This document shows positions 7,789-16,687 of a stretch of 64,000 bases of DNA, one piece after another. Every line of letters begins with the position of its first letter. The stretch's first letter is position 1. The notes below the pieces were generated by a model. It ran no database searches. It had not been told where the DNA came from and was given only the letters and a program-made list of their open reading frames with translations. Both the position numbers and the translations under genes were made by a program. This DNA is from Bryobacteraceae bacterium (lineage in GTDB: Bacteria; Acidobacteriota; Terriglobia; Bryobacterales; Bryobacteraceae): positions 1 to 64,000 of the forward strand of contig JAHDVK010000026.1 in the NCBI GenBank assembly GCA_023384675.1, given 5' to 3'.

Positions 7789-8318
7789 GCGCGAGGCCGG
7801 GGAACAGATATGTGACGCTGGCGCTGTTTCTCTGCGCGGTGATTTTCGCGGGGTTTGCCGTGCAGCGGTTCATGGAGATCAAGCTGACGGGCAGCCTGGA
7901 TGAGCCTGCGTTCAAGGAGGCCAGCGACGCGGAGGCGGAACTGAAGGCCGAGTTTAACAACGCGGCTGACCAGACGCGCGTGATGGTTCTGTTGAGCGCT
8001 GGTTCGCTTTCGTCCGAACAGGATGTGGATGCGTTACGGCGGGTGTTGCGGGAGAACCGCGGGGCGCAAGTCCGGCTGCTGGCGGTGTGGCGCGGCGCGA
8101 AGCCGCTGCGGGCGCACACGACACGCTTCGGGGACGGCCGGGTGCGGCATTTCTGGGACGCGGAGAGGCGGGTGCTGTCGGAAACGCTGGAGGGGACGGT
8201 GCTGGTGTTCAAGCCGGGCGTGCGGTGGACCGTCGAGTTCCCTGCGGCGGCGGAGCAGGGCGAGCCGGCGCGCGCAGTGCTACCCCTGATCCGGCGAGCC
8301 TTCGGCACCGGCGGGTAA
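7785..8318 (+). CDS. Single-pass membrane-anchored protein of unknown function
   Basis: 177 residues, not recognised. An N-terminal hydrophobic segment (YVTLALFLCAVIFAGFAV) would anchor it, leaving a soluble domain of about 140 residues outside the membrane. That domain alternates basic strands (RVLRENRGAQVRLLAVWRG) and acidic helices without a known motif. It overlaps the ABC exporter stop by 4 bases, so it is probably co-translated with it and could be an accessory subunit. Its 3' end overlaps the convergent YkgJ-type gene by 39 bases. Confidence 0.7.
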   Translation: MSARPGNRYVTLALFLCAVIFAGFAVQRFMEIKLTGSLDEPAFKEASDAEAELKAEFNNAADQTRVMVLLSAGSLSSEQDVDALRRVLRENRGAQVRLLAVWRGAKPLRAHTTRFGDGRVRHFWDAERRVLSETLEGTVLVFKPGVRWTVEFPAAAEQGEPARAVLPLIRRAFGTGG

Positions 8319-9068
8319 GTCCTCCAGACCTTGCAGTTTGGCCAGGAATCGCTTAAGCATGTCGGGCGCGAAGACGCTGGCTTCGGGCGGCGGATTGGCT
8401 GCGGCGAACTGCAGCGAAAGCACCAGGGGCACGAGAATAAAGCGGGTGCGGCCGTCGCCGTCACCAAACGTGGAAAGCGCGTGCGAGGGCTTGCCGGGCA
8501 GATAGACGCCTTCCACCTTTTTCCCGGCCGGGTCCTGGCAATGGATGGCGTCGGAGGTGACGAGGTATTCGCGGCAGCTCATCGGCCGCACCTCGTGGAT
8601 GCTGCACGATTCGTCCTCGAGGAACGGGCACGGCACGCCGAGCTTGAAGTAATCGAGGCCCAGCCGTTCACGCTCTTTCGCATCGAGCATCTGGTGAAGC
8701 TGCTCGATGCGCAGGCGGAGGCCTGCAGATTCCAATTGCGCGACGGCGTCGCGAAAGCGCAGCAGGATTCGCGTGCGCCGGGGTTCGGGCATGTCCAGAA
8801 CGAACTGGGCCAGCGCGCGCGCTTCATGTTCGGTGATCGGCACGATCTGGCGGCAGCACGCGCCGCAGCCGGCGCGGCAGCTGATGGCGCGGCCCTCGTT
8901 TTCGATCTGTTTCACGGTGATCTGGATGAGCGTACTGCCGATGCCGTGAAAAACGGGCAGCATCTCCTCCACCGTGACCGGGGCATTGGGCAACTCCACT
9001 TCGCCCTGAATGGTGACGCCGCTGGACTTGAGCTGAAAGCTCGCGATTCCGGTTTCGGGACCCGCCAT
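8280..9068 (-). CDS. YkgJ family cysteine-cluster protein
   Basis: About 262 residues. A metal-binding Cys cluster is obvious: ISCRAGCGACCRQIVPI (CxxxCxxCC), then CPFLEDESCSIHEVRPMSCR. This is the YkgJ/Fe- or Zn-chelating pattern found in a widespread family of unknown biochemical role. The remainder, including a helical region between the two Cys blocks and a C-terminal VLSLQFAAANPP segment, has no recognised domain. The start at 9068 follows AGGGG very closely; ATG 9086 (MWQTQG) is an in-frame alternative. It is divergent from ruvA, with only 39 bases between the starts, and convergent with the preceding gene. Confidence 0.85.
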   Translation of the reverse strand: MAGPETGIASFQLKSSGVTIQGEVELPNAPVTVEEMLPVFHGIGSTLIQITVKQIENEGRAISCRAGCGACCRQIVPITEHEARALAQFVLDMPEPRRTRILLRFRDAVAQLESAGLRLRIEQLHQMLDAKERERLGLDYFKLGVPCPFLEDESCSIHEVRPMSCREYLVTSDAIHCQDPAGKKVEGVYLPGKPSHALSTFGDGDGRTRFILVPLVLSLQFAAANPPPEASVFAPDMLKRFLAKLQGLEDLPAGAEGSPDQG

Positions 9069-9107
9069 CCCCTGAGTCTGCCACATTGCGCGAAGATGGA
9101 GTCCAGC

Positions 9108-9707
9108 ATGATTGCTTTGCTTCGCGGAATCCTGGAAGAGAAACACCCCAATCAGGCGATTGTGGTGTGCCAGGGGGTGGGCTATGACGTGGCCATCCCG
9201 GTGACCACCTTCAGCACGCTGCCCGCCATGGGCGAGGAGGTGACACTGCGGGTTCACACGCATGTGCGCGAGGATGCCCTGGTGCTGTATGGCTTCGCGA
9301 CGGTGGAGGAGAAGGCGCTGTTCGAGAAACTGATCACCGTCACCGGCGTGGGTCCGAAACTGGCGATCACGATCCTGAGCGGGGTGCCCGCGCGGGAACT
9401 CGCCGGGATCATCCGGACGGGCGAAGTGGCGCAGTTGACGCGAATTCCGGGGATCGGCAAGAAGACGGCCGAGCGGCTGGTGCTGGAACTGCGCGACAAG
9501 ATCGACTTCGGCGCGGCGCCCGCGGCATCGGCCGGCCAGCCGGCGGCGCGCGCTCTTTCCGGCCTGGAGCAGGATTGCGTGAGTGCGCTGGTCAACCTGG
9601 GAGGGAAAGCCGAGGCGGCCGAAACGGCGGTGCGGAAGGCGGCGGCGGAGACGGGCAGCGAGGACTTCGAGGCGCTGTTCCGCCGGGCGCTGCAACTGAT
9701 GCGCTAA
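9108..9707 (+). CDS. ruvA: Holliday junction branch migration protein RuvA
   Basis: 199 residues, standard length. It begins MIALLRGILEEKH (OB-fold domain I) and has two helix-hairpin-helix motifs, VTGVGPKLAITILSG and IPGIGKKTAERLVLEL, which contact the DNA backbone. An Ala-rich linker leads to domain III (DCVSALVNLGG ... LFRRALQLMR), which binds RuvB. RuvA tetramers hold four-way junctions for RuvB-driven migration. I chose ATG 9108 because GGAG stands 6 bases upstream and the product then starts as in the family; ATG 9096 is less likely. ruvB follows after 14 bases. Confidence 0.97.
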   Translation: MIALLRGILEEKHPNQAIVVCQGVGYDVAIPVTTFSTLPAMGEEVTLRVHTHVREDALVLYGFATVEEKALFEKLITVTGVGPKLAITILSGVPARELAGIIRTGEVAQLTRIPGIGKKTAERLVLELRDKIDFGAAPAASAGQPAARALSGLEQDCVSALVNLGGKAEAAETAVRKAAAETGSEDFEALFRRALQLMR

Positions 9708-9721
9708 CCTGAAGATCGCCG

Positions 9722-10762
9722 ATGCCCGATTCGAGCCCAGCCCGCCGCCTGGTGTCGGCCGACGTCCAGGCGGACGATACCCAGTTTGAGACCACGCTGC
9801 GCCCGCGGCGGCTGGACGAATTCACCGGCCAGCCGAAGTTGAAGGAAATTCTCGCGATCGCGATCGAAGCGGCCAAGCAGCGCGGCGAAGCGATGGATCA
9901 TGTCCTGCTGATCGGCCCGCCGGGCTTGGGCAAGACCACGCTGGCGAACATCATCGCCCAGGAGCTGGAAGCGGCGTTCGATCTCACCAGCGGTCCAATG
10001 CTGCAAAAAAAGGTGGATTTAACCGGCATTTTGAGCGCTTTGAAGGGCCGGCAAGTGTTTTTTGTGGATGAAATTCACCGTCTGCTGCCGGATGTCGAAG
10101 AAGTGCTCTATTCGGCGCTGGAGGACTTCCGCATCGACATCGTGATCGGCCAGGGGCCCGGGGCGCGCACGCATTCTCTGCCGATTCAGACGTTTACGGC
10201 CGTCGGCGCGACCACGAGGCAGGGCCTGCTGAGCGCGCCGCTGCGCGGCCGCTTCGGACTGGTGCTCTATCTGAAGCACTACGAAGTGGAAGAAATGACT
10301 CAGATCGTCGAGCGCGCGGCGCGGATACTCGGGGTCCCGGTGGATGACGACGCGGCGGCGGAGATCGCGCGTCGCTCGCGCGGCACGCCGCGCATTGGGA
10401 ACAGGCTGTTGCGGCGGGTGCGGGATTACGCGCAGGTCCGCGCCGGGGGTCACATCACCATCGAGGTGGCGAGGACGGCGCTCGATCTGCTGGACGTGGA
10501 CCCCTGGGGTTTGGATGAGATCGACCAGAAGATCATGCTGACGATCCTGGAAAAGTACGCCGGTGGGCCGGTGGGGCTGAACACGATCGCCGCGTCGACC
10601 GACGAGGAGCCGGACACGATCGAGGAAGTGTACGAGCCGTATCTGATGCAGTTGGGGTTTTTGGACCGGACGCCGCGGGGGCGGATGGCGACGGATCGTG
10701 CTTTCAGCTACTTCAAGATCGACCGGCGGCGGCCGTTCGACCCGCAGGCGCCGCTCTTTTGA
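9722..10762 (+). CDS. ruvB: Holliday junction branch migration helicase RuvB
   Basis: 346 residues. An AAA+ ATPase with Walker A LLIGPPGLGKTTLA, Walker B VFFVDEIHRLLPDVEE, the DNA-contact and hairpin region RIDIVIGQGPGARTHSLP, the sensor/arginine-finger stretch VGATTRQGLLSAPLRGRFG and a C-terminal winged helix (YLMQLGFLDRTPRGRMAT). It powers junction migration as a hexamer on RuvA. One small oddity is PLRGRFG where PLRDRFG is usual; the finger Arg itself is kept. It lies 14 bases downstream of ruvA, most likely in one operon; ruvC is not here. Confidence 0.97.
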   Translation: MPDSSPARRLVSADVQADDTQFETTLRPRRLDEFTGQPKLKEILAIAIEAAKQRGEAMDHVLLIGPPGLGKTTLANIIAQELEAAFDLTSGPMLQKKVDLTGILSALKGRQVFFVDEIHRLLPDVEEVLYSALEDFRIDIVIGQGPGARTHSLPIQTFTAVGATTRQGLLSAPLRGRFGLVLYLKHYEVEEMTQIVERAARILGVPVDDDAAAEIARRSRGTPRIGNRLLRRVRDYAQVRAGGHITIEVARTALDLLDVDPWGLDEIDQKIMLTILEKYAGGPVGLNTIAASTDEEPDTIEEVYEPYLMQLGFLDRTPRGRMATDRAFSYFKIDRRRPFDPQAPLF

Positions 10763-10842
10763 CGGCGGCGCGGCCGGGCGGGAAGTAACCACCTTTCGGC
10801 CGGGGGCGTCTTGTTGTAGGCTGAGAATGGCAGCGCGACTGC

Positions 10843-12333
10843 ATGACCTCCGATCCGCTTCAGGGCCGCCCAGCACTCGACTCTTTCGACCGTCCGGAAG
10901 CGGCCGAGCCTCGACTTCTCGATACCCTGTTCGAGTTGCCCCGGGTCCGCGTGCTCTTGCTTGTGCTGGCGGCGGTCAGCTTGATTGTGCTTGCGGACAG
11001 CACCACGCAGAGGAACGTCTCGCTGGGCATCCTCTACATGATCCCAATTGCGTTGGGGTCGCTGGCTTTTGGGCGCCTGGAAATCATTGCGCTGGCCCTC
11101 GTGTGTTCCGTGCTGCGGGAGCATCTCGGCCCCTATTCCTGGGAGCCGCATGCCTTGACGCGCCTTCTTTCCACGTTTGTCACCTTCGGCATGGTGGGGT
11201 TGCTGCTGGGCGAAATCGCGCGCAACCGCCGCATGCAGTTGAGCTACCTGCGGGATATTCGCGTGGAAAGCTTGCGCCGGAAGGCGGCCGAAGAACAAAT
11301 GCGGATGGTGGTGGAATCCAGCCCGGCCGCGATCGTGACCGCCGATGCGGAAGGGCTCATCGAGCTTGCCAACCGGGCCGCCCACTCGCTGCTCGAAGTG
11401 GGACCTGGCGGACTTCTGGGGAGGAACATCGGCGAATTCCTGCCGGCAATGGGGGATCTGCAGGACAGGAGAGGCACGTTCGAGTACCGCACCACGACAA
11501 CGTGCCGGGGCAAGAGGGCCGGCGGCGAACAGTTTCTGGCCTCGGTGTGGTTCACGAGTTTTGCCACGCGCGATGGCCGCAAACTAGCGGCGATTTTTAC
11601 GGACAACTCGGAGGACTTGCGCGATCAGCAGGAGTCGAATCTGGAGAGCCTGCTGCGGAGCACGCGCGTTCTGGTGGGCAGCGTGTCCCACGAGATTCGC
11701 AATGTGTGCGCGGCGATCGCGGTGGTGCATGCGAATCTGGGCCGCATTCCCGGCGTGACGGAGAACGCGGACTACGCGGCGCTGAGCACGCTGGCGCATG
11801 GATTGTCGCGGCTGGCGACGGTCGAGTTGCAGTCGGCCAATGAAAACGATCTGGCGACGCTCAAGTTGGGTGGTCTATTGGAGGAGTTTCGTATCGTGCT
11901 CCAGCCTGCACTGTCGGCGAGCGAAATCGAGTTGGAGTTGCGCGGGGTGGATGATCTGCCGATGGTGATCGGCGATCACCACAGTTTGCTGCAGGTATTT
12001 CTGAATCTTGCGCGCAATTCGCTGCGCGCGATGGAGAATGCGCCGGTCCGGAGGATCACGGTGGAGGCCAGCGTGGAGAAAAGCCATGCGCTCGTGCGCT
12101 TCAACGATTCCGGTCCCGGCCCGGCGCACCCCGAGCGGATGTTCCGCGCGTTCCAGGAGGGTGCGGATTCCGTCGGGCTCGGCCTTTTTGTTTCGCGTTC
12201 ACTGGTCCGCGCCTCGGGCGGTGAACTCTATCACGAACCCAGCCCGGCGGGCTGTACGATGTGCGTACGGCTGCGCATCGCCGCCGGGCAGGACCAGACT
12301 GCCCGATTGATATCACCGGAGATTCATGCATGA
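10843..12333 (+). CDS. Membrane sensor histidine kinase with PAS domain
   Basis: 496 residues. The first 130 or so contain about four hydrophobic helices (VLLLVLAAVSLIVLA, ILYMIPIALGSLAFG, IIALALVCSVL, FGMVGLLLGEIA), then a PAS domain (MRMVVESSPAAIVTADAEG onward, about 150-270). The dimerisation helix carries the phospho-acceptor His in VGSVSHEIRNVCAAIAV. The ATPase part has an N-box QVFLNLARNSLRAM, G1 RFNDSGPGP and G2 SVGLGLFVSRSLV. The signal is unknown. The stop overlaps the following response regulator by 4 bases, defining the pair. The SHEIRN box with Arg-Asn rather than RTP points away from the PhoR/EnvZ class. Confidence 0.88.
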   Translation: MTSDPLQGRPALDSFDRPEAAEPRLLDTLFELPRVRVLLLVLAAVSLIVLADSTTQRNVSLGILYMIPIALGSLAFGRLEIIALALVCSVLREHLGPYSWEPHALTRLLSTFVTFGMVGLLLGEIARNRRMQLSYLRDIRVESLRRKAAEEQMRMVVESSPAAIVTADAEGLIELANRAAHSLLEVGPGGLLGRNIGEFLPAMGDLQDRRGTFEYRTTTTCRGKRAGGEQFLASVWFTSFATRDGRKLAAIFTDNSEDLRDQQESNLESLLRSTRVLVGSVSHEIRNVCAAIAVVHANLGRIPGVTENADYAALSTLAHGLSRLATVELQSANENDLATLKLGGLLEEFRIVLQPALSASEIELELRGVDDLPMVIGDHHSLLQVFLNLARNSLRAMENAPVRRITVEASVEKSHALVRFNDSGPGPAHPERMFRAFQEGADSVGLGLFVSRSLVRASGGELYHEPSPAGCTMCVRLRIAAGQDQTARLISPEIHA

Positions 12334-12965
12334 CCAATGTCCTTTTGGTTGACGATCACGCGCTGTTCCGCGAGGGCCTATCCCGCTTACTCGCGGCGGA
12401 CAGCGACATTCACGTGGCCGCACAGTGCGCCACGGTGGGCGAAGCGCTGGAGCTGATGAGCTCACAGAAATTCGACCTTGTGCTGCTTGACTACGAACTC
12501 GGCGACCGCCGGGGCAATGAGGTGGTGCTGGCCGCGCAGGAGCGCGGATTCGACGGCCGCATCCTGATCGTGACGGTGGGATTGACGCGGGCTGAGGTCC
12601 GGCAGATGCTCAATCATGGCGTGAATGGCATCTTCCTGAAGAATCATCCGCCCGAGATGCTGCTGGAAGCGATTCATAAGGTTGTGGCCGGTGAACGCTG
12701 GCTCGACCCGAAGTACCTGGATCCGATGGCGGACGACTCCCCCAGCGCCTTCGCGCGCCGGGCGAAATTCACCGAGCGCGACCGGCAGGTCCTGCGCGGT
12801 GTCTTCGAGGGCCTCGCGAATAAGGAACTGGCCGAACGCCTGCACGTGTCCGAAAGCGCGGTGAAGGCGTCGCTGCAGCAGCTCTTCTCGAAAACAGGGG
12901 TCCGGACGCGCAGCCAATTGGTGCGCGTGGCGCTGGAGCATTACCGCCGGGAACTACTGAACTAA
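12330..12965 (+). CDS. LuxR/NarL-family response regulator
   Basis: 211 residues from the ATG at 12330, which overlaps the kinase stop (ATGA). The receiver has the acidic pair in LLVDDHALFREG, phospho-acceptor Asp in LVLLDYELGD, Thr in ILIVTVGLT and Lys in IFLKNHPP. The C-terminal LuxR-type helix-turn-helix is LANKELAERLHVSESAVKAS followed by LQQLFSKTGVRTRSQLV. It would bind DNA as a dimer once phosphorylated by the upstream kinase. Its targets are not evident. It ends convergently with the glycosyltransferase gene, with a 4-base overlap. Confidence 0.9.
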   Translation: MTNVLLVDDHALFREGLSRLLAADSDIHVAAQCATVGEALELMSSQKFDLVLLDYELGDRRGNEVVLAAQERGFDGRILIVTVGLTRAEVRQMLNHGVNGIFLKNHPPEMLLEAIHKVVAGERWLDPKYLDPMADDSPSAFARRAKFTERDRQVLRGVFEGLANKELAERLHVSESAVKASLQQLFSKTGVRTRSQLVRVALEHYRRELLN

Positions 12966-14410
12966 CGGACCTCCGCCGGCGCGCGCCGGAGGTGGATTCT
13001 TTCCGGATAATGCGAGAAGCGGGCGCCGCTGGGGTACGGGCGGCGGTCCACCACCTGATATCCCTGCCGGGTCAGGGCCGCCACCGCTTCGCTTTCCGGG
13101 CCGAAATTGGGGCGGTAGAAGACGAGCAGTTCGGGCGGCAGCGGCTTGGCGGCGTCCCGCAGCGAATGGATGGTGCGCGACGGCGGCAAATAATGGCGAA
13201 GCACCGCGGAGATGCCGTAGGAGTAAGCCGAATAGACCGGCACGGCGGCAAGCGGTTTCGAAAGTAGCTCCGCCGCGGCTTCACGCAGCGGATAACGGAT
13301 GGGCAAATCCCTGCGCGTCTGCCACGCGGGAAGCGCTGCGAACAGCAGTAGCAGAGCTGCCCCCGCGGTTCTGGCGGTACGCGGGCGCCGGGTGTGTCCC
13401 GCCAGCTTCATCAACCCGAGCGCCGCCAGCAGGAGACAGATACCGGCCGCGGGCAAAAGGTGCCGGATGCCGAACACGGGAATCCGGAACGGCGGTAGCG
13501 CGAGCAGGACGACCAAGGCGGGCGCAACCAGACCCACTGCCGCCAGCGGAAGTAGACGGCGCTCCCATTTCCACACCGCGGCCGCCACGAGGACCACCCC
13601 GGCGATGAGCGCGGCCGAGGTAGCGCCGGCAAGGTCCGGCACGCCGATAAATTCCGCGAACACCGTGCGAATCTCCGCTCCCGAGGGCACGCTCACCCAT
13701 CCCAGGTTCGCTTCGAGCCCCCGGCGGCTTTCATAGACGGGAACGAGCGAGACAAGCCAGGGAACCAGCGTCAGTGCGCCCGCGGCCGCGAACGCCGCGG
13801 CGGTTTTGCGCGAGGCCGAGGGTCCAAGCCAGACGGCGCCCGCCACCAGCAGCGCGGTCAGCGCGCCCACATAGTGCGTGTAGGCAAGCGCCGCCGCTAA
13901 AGGAAAAGCCGCCGCCAGCAGCCAGGAGGGCGCAGGCGCGCGATTCACCCGCAACGCCCAAAGCGCCAGCAGGCTGGTCAGGAAGCAGAACAGCGCGTAC
14001 GAGCGCGCCTGCTGGCTGTAGAAGATGTGCCAGTGGTGGAATGCAAGCAGGCCCGCTGCGAGCATCGCTGCGCTTTCCAGCCCCTCCATCTGCCGTCCGA
14101 TGGGCCACAGCAGGGCGATCGAGAGCAGTCCGAAGACGAGCGAGGGCAACCGCAAGCCGAAATCGCCGGCGTCCGTCATCTGCGTCGAGGCGCGCGCCAC
14201 GAGGTAGTACAACGGCGGATGAACCAGATCCTCATGGATCGCCTGCATCGCGGCGCTCAGTGTGGGTGCGGTGGCGACGCCGAGCGTGAAAACCTCATCG
14301 CCATCGAGGCTTTCCGCGGGCAGGTTCGCCAGCCGGGCGGTGAGCGCCGCGGCGAGGATGAGAAAGAACAGAACGAGGTGCAGCCTGGACGGGCGGTTAA
14401 TAGCGCTCAC
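12962..14410 (-). CDS. GT-C type (GT39/ArnT-like) membrane glycosyltransferase
   Basis: About 482 residues with some ten hydrophobic helices. Near the N-terminus, after the first helix (HLVLFFLILAAALTARL), is the acidic loop LDGDEVFTLGVA, the position where GT39/ArnT/PMT enzymes carry their catalytic acid, followed by DLVHPPLYYLVAR. It would transfer a sugar from a polyprenyl-phosphate donor on the outer face of the inner membrane. The C-terminus (RNPLAAVPVYSAYSYG region onward) is soluble and short. GTG 14410 was chosen since the product then begins a few residues before helix 1. Its start is 10 bases from the end of the upstream monooxygenase-like gene, so they may be co-transcribed. Confidence 0.8.
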   Translation of the reverse strand: MSAINRPSRLHLVLFFLILAAALTARLANLPAESLDGDEVFTLGVATAPTLSAAMQAIHEDLVHPPLYYLVARASTQMTDAGDFGLRLPSLVFGLLSIALLWPIGRQMEGLESAAMLAAGLLAFHHWHIFYSQQARSYALFCFLTSLLALWALRVNRAPAPSWLLAAAFPLAAALAYTHYVGALTALLVAGAVWLGPSASRKTAAAFAAAGALTLVPWLVSLVPVYESRRGLEANLGWVSVPSGAEIRTVFAEFIGVPDLAGATSAALIAGVVLVAAAVWKWERRLLPLAAVGLVAPALVVLLALPPFRIPVFGIRHLLPAAGICLLLAALGLMKLAGHTRRPRTARTAGAALLLLFAALPAWQTRRDLPIRYPLREAAAELLSKPLAAVPVYSAYSYGISAVLRHYLPPSRTIHSLRDAAKPLPPELLVFYRPNFGPESEAVAALTRQGYQVVDRRPYPSGARFSHYPERIHLRRAPAEVR

Positions 14411-14420
14411 ATGCGGCAGA

Positions 14421-15851
14421 TTAGCAGGCGAGCAGGTCGTCAAGCACGTCGCTGGCGGTGTAGTGGAAACTCCCCGGACGCAGAAAACGTGTGAGGTCTT
14501 CGAGTCCGTCGCCGGAGGTGACCAGGGGGCGCTCCTGGTACTGCCCGCGTATCTGCGGCAAGCCGATGTTGGCCATGAGCCCATTGCAGAGACACTTGCG
14601 CCCTTCGGTCTCTTCGGCCGCGCCGCCCTTGCTGACGAAGACTGTCACCGGCTCGGCGGGGCAGCGGTATGCGATTTCGCCCTCGGGCGTGCGGTACGAC
14701 TCGCGCAAATAGCCGAGATCACAGACACGCGGGCGGGCGTCGTACACATCCTTCTCCGAATTCGAGTCCGCCAGGCTGACGACCTTGAATGGGAAGCCGG
14801 AGGGCGAGGCCAGCGGGTCGGTAAAGACCTGCGCGCGCCCCGCGGCGACGTCCTCCAGAATCGCTCGCTTGACTTCAGGCGCCAGCCCGGACTCGTCGCA
14901 GTAGGCAAAGGCGGTACCCACCTGAATGCCCGCGGCGCCGGCCGCCAGCGCCTCTCTGAGCCTGTCCGCCGAGCCATAGCCGCCGGCCAGCCAGAATGGG
15001 GCGCCGAGCGCCGCCAGTTTCTCCAGGTCCACCACGTCGCGCTCGCCGTAGATCGGTTCGCCTTTCTCGCTCAATTGGAGTGCGCCGCGCGGCGGGGCGT
15101 TGTGGCCGCCGGCCGTGGGACCTTCGATGATCAGGCCGTCCACGCGCCCGTTGGCCTTTTTCAGCATCGTCAGCGCGAGGGTGTTGGAAGCGACGATGGC
15201 GAGGAATTTGGGACGCTTCAAAGGCGGCAGTTCGCGGTCCAGGTAGTCGCTCGGGTCCAGGCGCATCAGGGTGTCGTCATCCGGCTGAGATCCGGTGACG
15301 TTCAGGGGATATTTGGCAGGCTGGTGGTTCGCGAAGGCGTCCAGCACGCCCGGATACTTAAGCGGGATGCCCGCGCCCATCAGCACGTAGTCTACGCCGG
15401 CCAGCATCGCGCCGTAGGTAGCGGGCAGGTGGTGGAGTTGAAGCTTGTCGAGATAGTTGATGCCAACGGGATTGGAATGGCCCTCCTTGGCGAGCCACAC
15501 CTCGACGAAGTTGGCCACGATCGTGAGTTCACGGACACTAACGGGCGCATCAATCGTCGGCATCGGAATTCGCTTATAGGGCGTGCCGCTGGCCCTGCCG
15601 CCGTCGATGAAATAAAGATCATGCACGCGCTGCGCGATGGCGGGGATGGGGAACGCGCCGAGAGCGCGGCGCATGTGCCCGCCGGGGTCGCCGTCCTGCA
15701 GACGCCACGCGAGGATCTGATCGAGAGCGGTGCCGGATACGACTCCCAACTGGCCGCGTTCAGAGACCGCTCGGGCCAGGCGCCAGTTCGAGACGCCTGA
15801 TCCCATGCCGCCTTGAATAATAGTGGGTTCCTGAGACATTCCAGGTTTCAT
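14421..15851 (-). CDS. Nitronate monooxygenase-like / PfaD-related flavoprotein
   Basis: 476 residues, longer than simple nitronate monooxygenases (about 320-380) and closer to PfaD-type proteins. FMN-barrel features are visible: PTIIQGGMGSGVSNWRLA at the N-terminus, PLNVTGSQ, VDGLIIEGPTAGGHNAPP with the glycine-rich phosphate loop, and LAGGYGSADRLREALAAGAA followed by GIQVGTAFAYCDESG. The C-terminal 130 residues include GRKCLCNGLMANIG, two cysteines with no assigned role. It could oxidise a nitronate or serve as an enoyl reductase-like partner, but no polyketide or fatty-acid synthase genes are adjacent. The start may be 15851 or the ATG at 15839 (MSQEPT). Confidence 0.8.
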   Translation of the reverse strand: MKPGMSQEPTIIQGGMGSGVSNWRLARAVSERGQLGVVSGTALDQILAWRLQDGDPGGHMRRALGAFPIPAIAQRVHDLYFIDGGRASGTPYKRIPMPTIDAPVSVRELTIVANFVEVWLAKEGHSNPVGINYLDKLQLHHLPATYGAMLAGVDYVLMGAGIPLKYPGVLDAFANHQPAKYPLNVTGSQPDDDTLMRLDPSDYLDRELPPLKRPKFLAIVASNTLALTMLKKANGRVDGLIIEGPTAGGHNAPPRGALQLSEKGEPIYGERDVVDLEKLAALGAPFWLAGGYGSADRLREALAAGAAGIQVGTAFAYCDESGLAPEVKRAILEDVAAGRAQVFTDPLASPSGFPFKVVSLADSNSEKDVYDARPRVCDLGYLRESYRTPEGEIAYRCPAEPVTVFVSKGGAAEETEGRKCLCNGLMANIGLPQIRGQYQERPLVTSGDGLEDLTRFLRPGSFHYTASDVLDDLLAC

Positions 15852-15969
15852 TGTCTCATGACCTGAAGGTCAGGAATGATGAAGGCGCGGGTGGTACCAG
15901 GAGGCTTGTTTTATCGCGGAGATTCGGCCATAATACTGTTGGTTCGGATTGTCGCCCGGAGGAGATTCA

Positions 15970-16638
15970 ATGCGCCGGATTCTGGTTGGTTGCTTGCTGG
16001 GTTGCCTGGGTGCGGCCCTGCTGTCCGCTGCCCCAATCGTCACGTGGGGTCAGGGATCGGCTGTGACTTCGGCGGATCGCAGCGCCACGTTTAACTCGAT
16101 TGCCACAGGGACCGATCTGTCGGCCTATTCCGAGAGCGGACTTAGCATCACGATCCCAAATTCCGCCTACACGAACTTCACCCCTGGAATCGGATTCTCC
16201 GGCGGGTTCCACTACCCAACCGGAGGCTACAACGCGCCGACGCGGATCCGGACGGTGGACAACCTGCTGATGTTCGCCTTGGAAGTTCACCTGGGGTCGG
16301 GCTTTTACAGCCACATGGGAGCGAACGCCTACTTCGCCTGGGACACATGGTCCAACGGTCTGCAGACCGGCAGCGGGTACTTCACGCGCCACCTCGGCAG
16401 CGAGCAGATTTTTGGTATCTCCGATCAGGCGGGCTTCACCCTTCTGCGAATCGCGAACTACGAGACACTTGAACATGCGCAAAACGGCTTGGATGCCGGC
16501 GCCCTCAACGCCGTGGCCCTGGACAACCTGCTGGTGCAACTTGCGCCGGGACAGCCGGGCGGCGAGATCCCGGAGCCCGGCACACTTCTGCTTGCAGGCA
16601 TCGGCGTCCTGCTCGTGCTGGTCAAGCGATTCCGTTAG
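15970..16638 (+). CDS. PEP-CTERM sorting domain protein, exported
   Basis: 222 residues from ATG 15970, preceded by AGGAGA at 15959-15964. It opens with a signal peptide (MRRILVGCLLGCLGAALLSA) and ends with an EPEP-type sorting tail: IPEPGTLLLAGIGVLLVLVK then RFR, meaning a PEP motif, one hydrophobic helix and a basic tip. Proteins with this tail are processed by exosortase and usually reach the exopolysaccharide or cell surface. The middle domain is Tyr/Phe/Gly-rich and not assigned. No exosortase gene is in the window. Confidence 0.88.
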   Translation: MRRILVGCLLGCLGAALLSAAPIVTWGQGSAVTSADRSATFNSIATGTDLSAYSESGLSITIPNSAYTNFTPGIGFSGGFHYPTGGYNAPTRIRTVDNLLMFALEVHLGSGFYSHMGANAYFAWDTWSNGLQTGSGYFTRHLGSEQIFGISDQAGFTLLRIANYETLEHAQNGLDAGALNAVALDNLLVQLAPGQPGGEIPEPGTLLLAGIGVLLVLVKRFR

Positions 16639-16687
16639 TTCCGTCACCGCTTGCCAACCCTGGCCCTGACCCTGCACACTGGGGTCC

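Noticed and set aside
8331-9095. Long in-frame extension upstream of ruvA
   Set aside because: It is antisense to the YkgJ-type gene; RuvA homologues start at MIALLRG.
14262-15800. 512-codon plus-strand frame
   Set aside because: Shadow of the nitronate monooxygenase-like gene.
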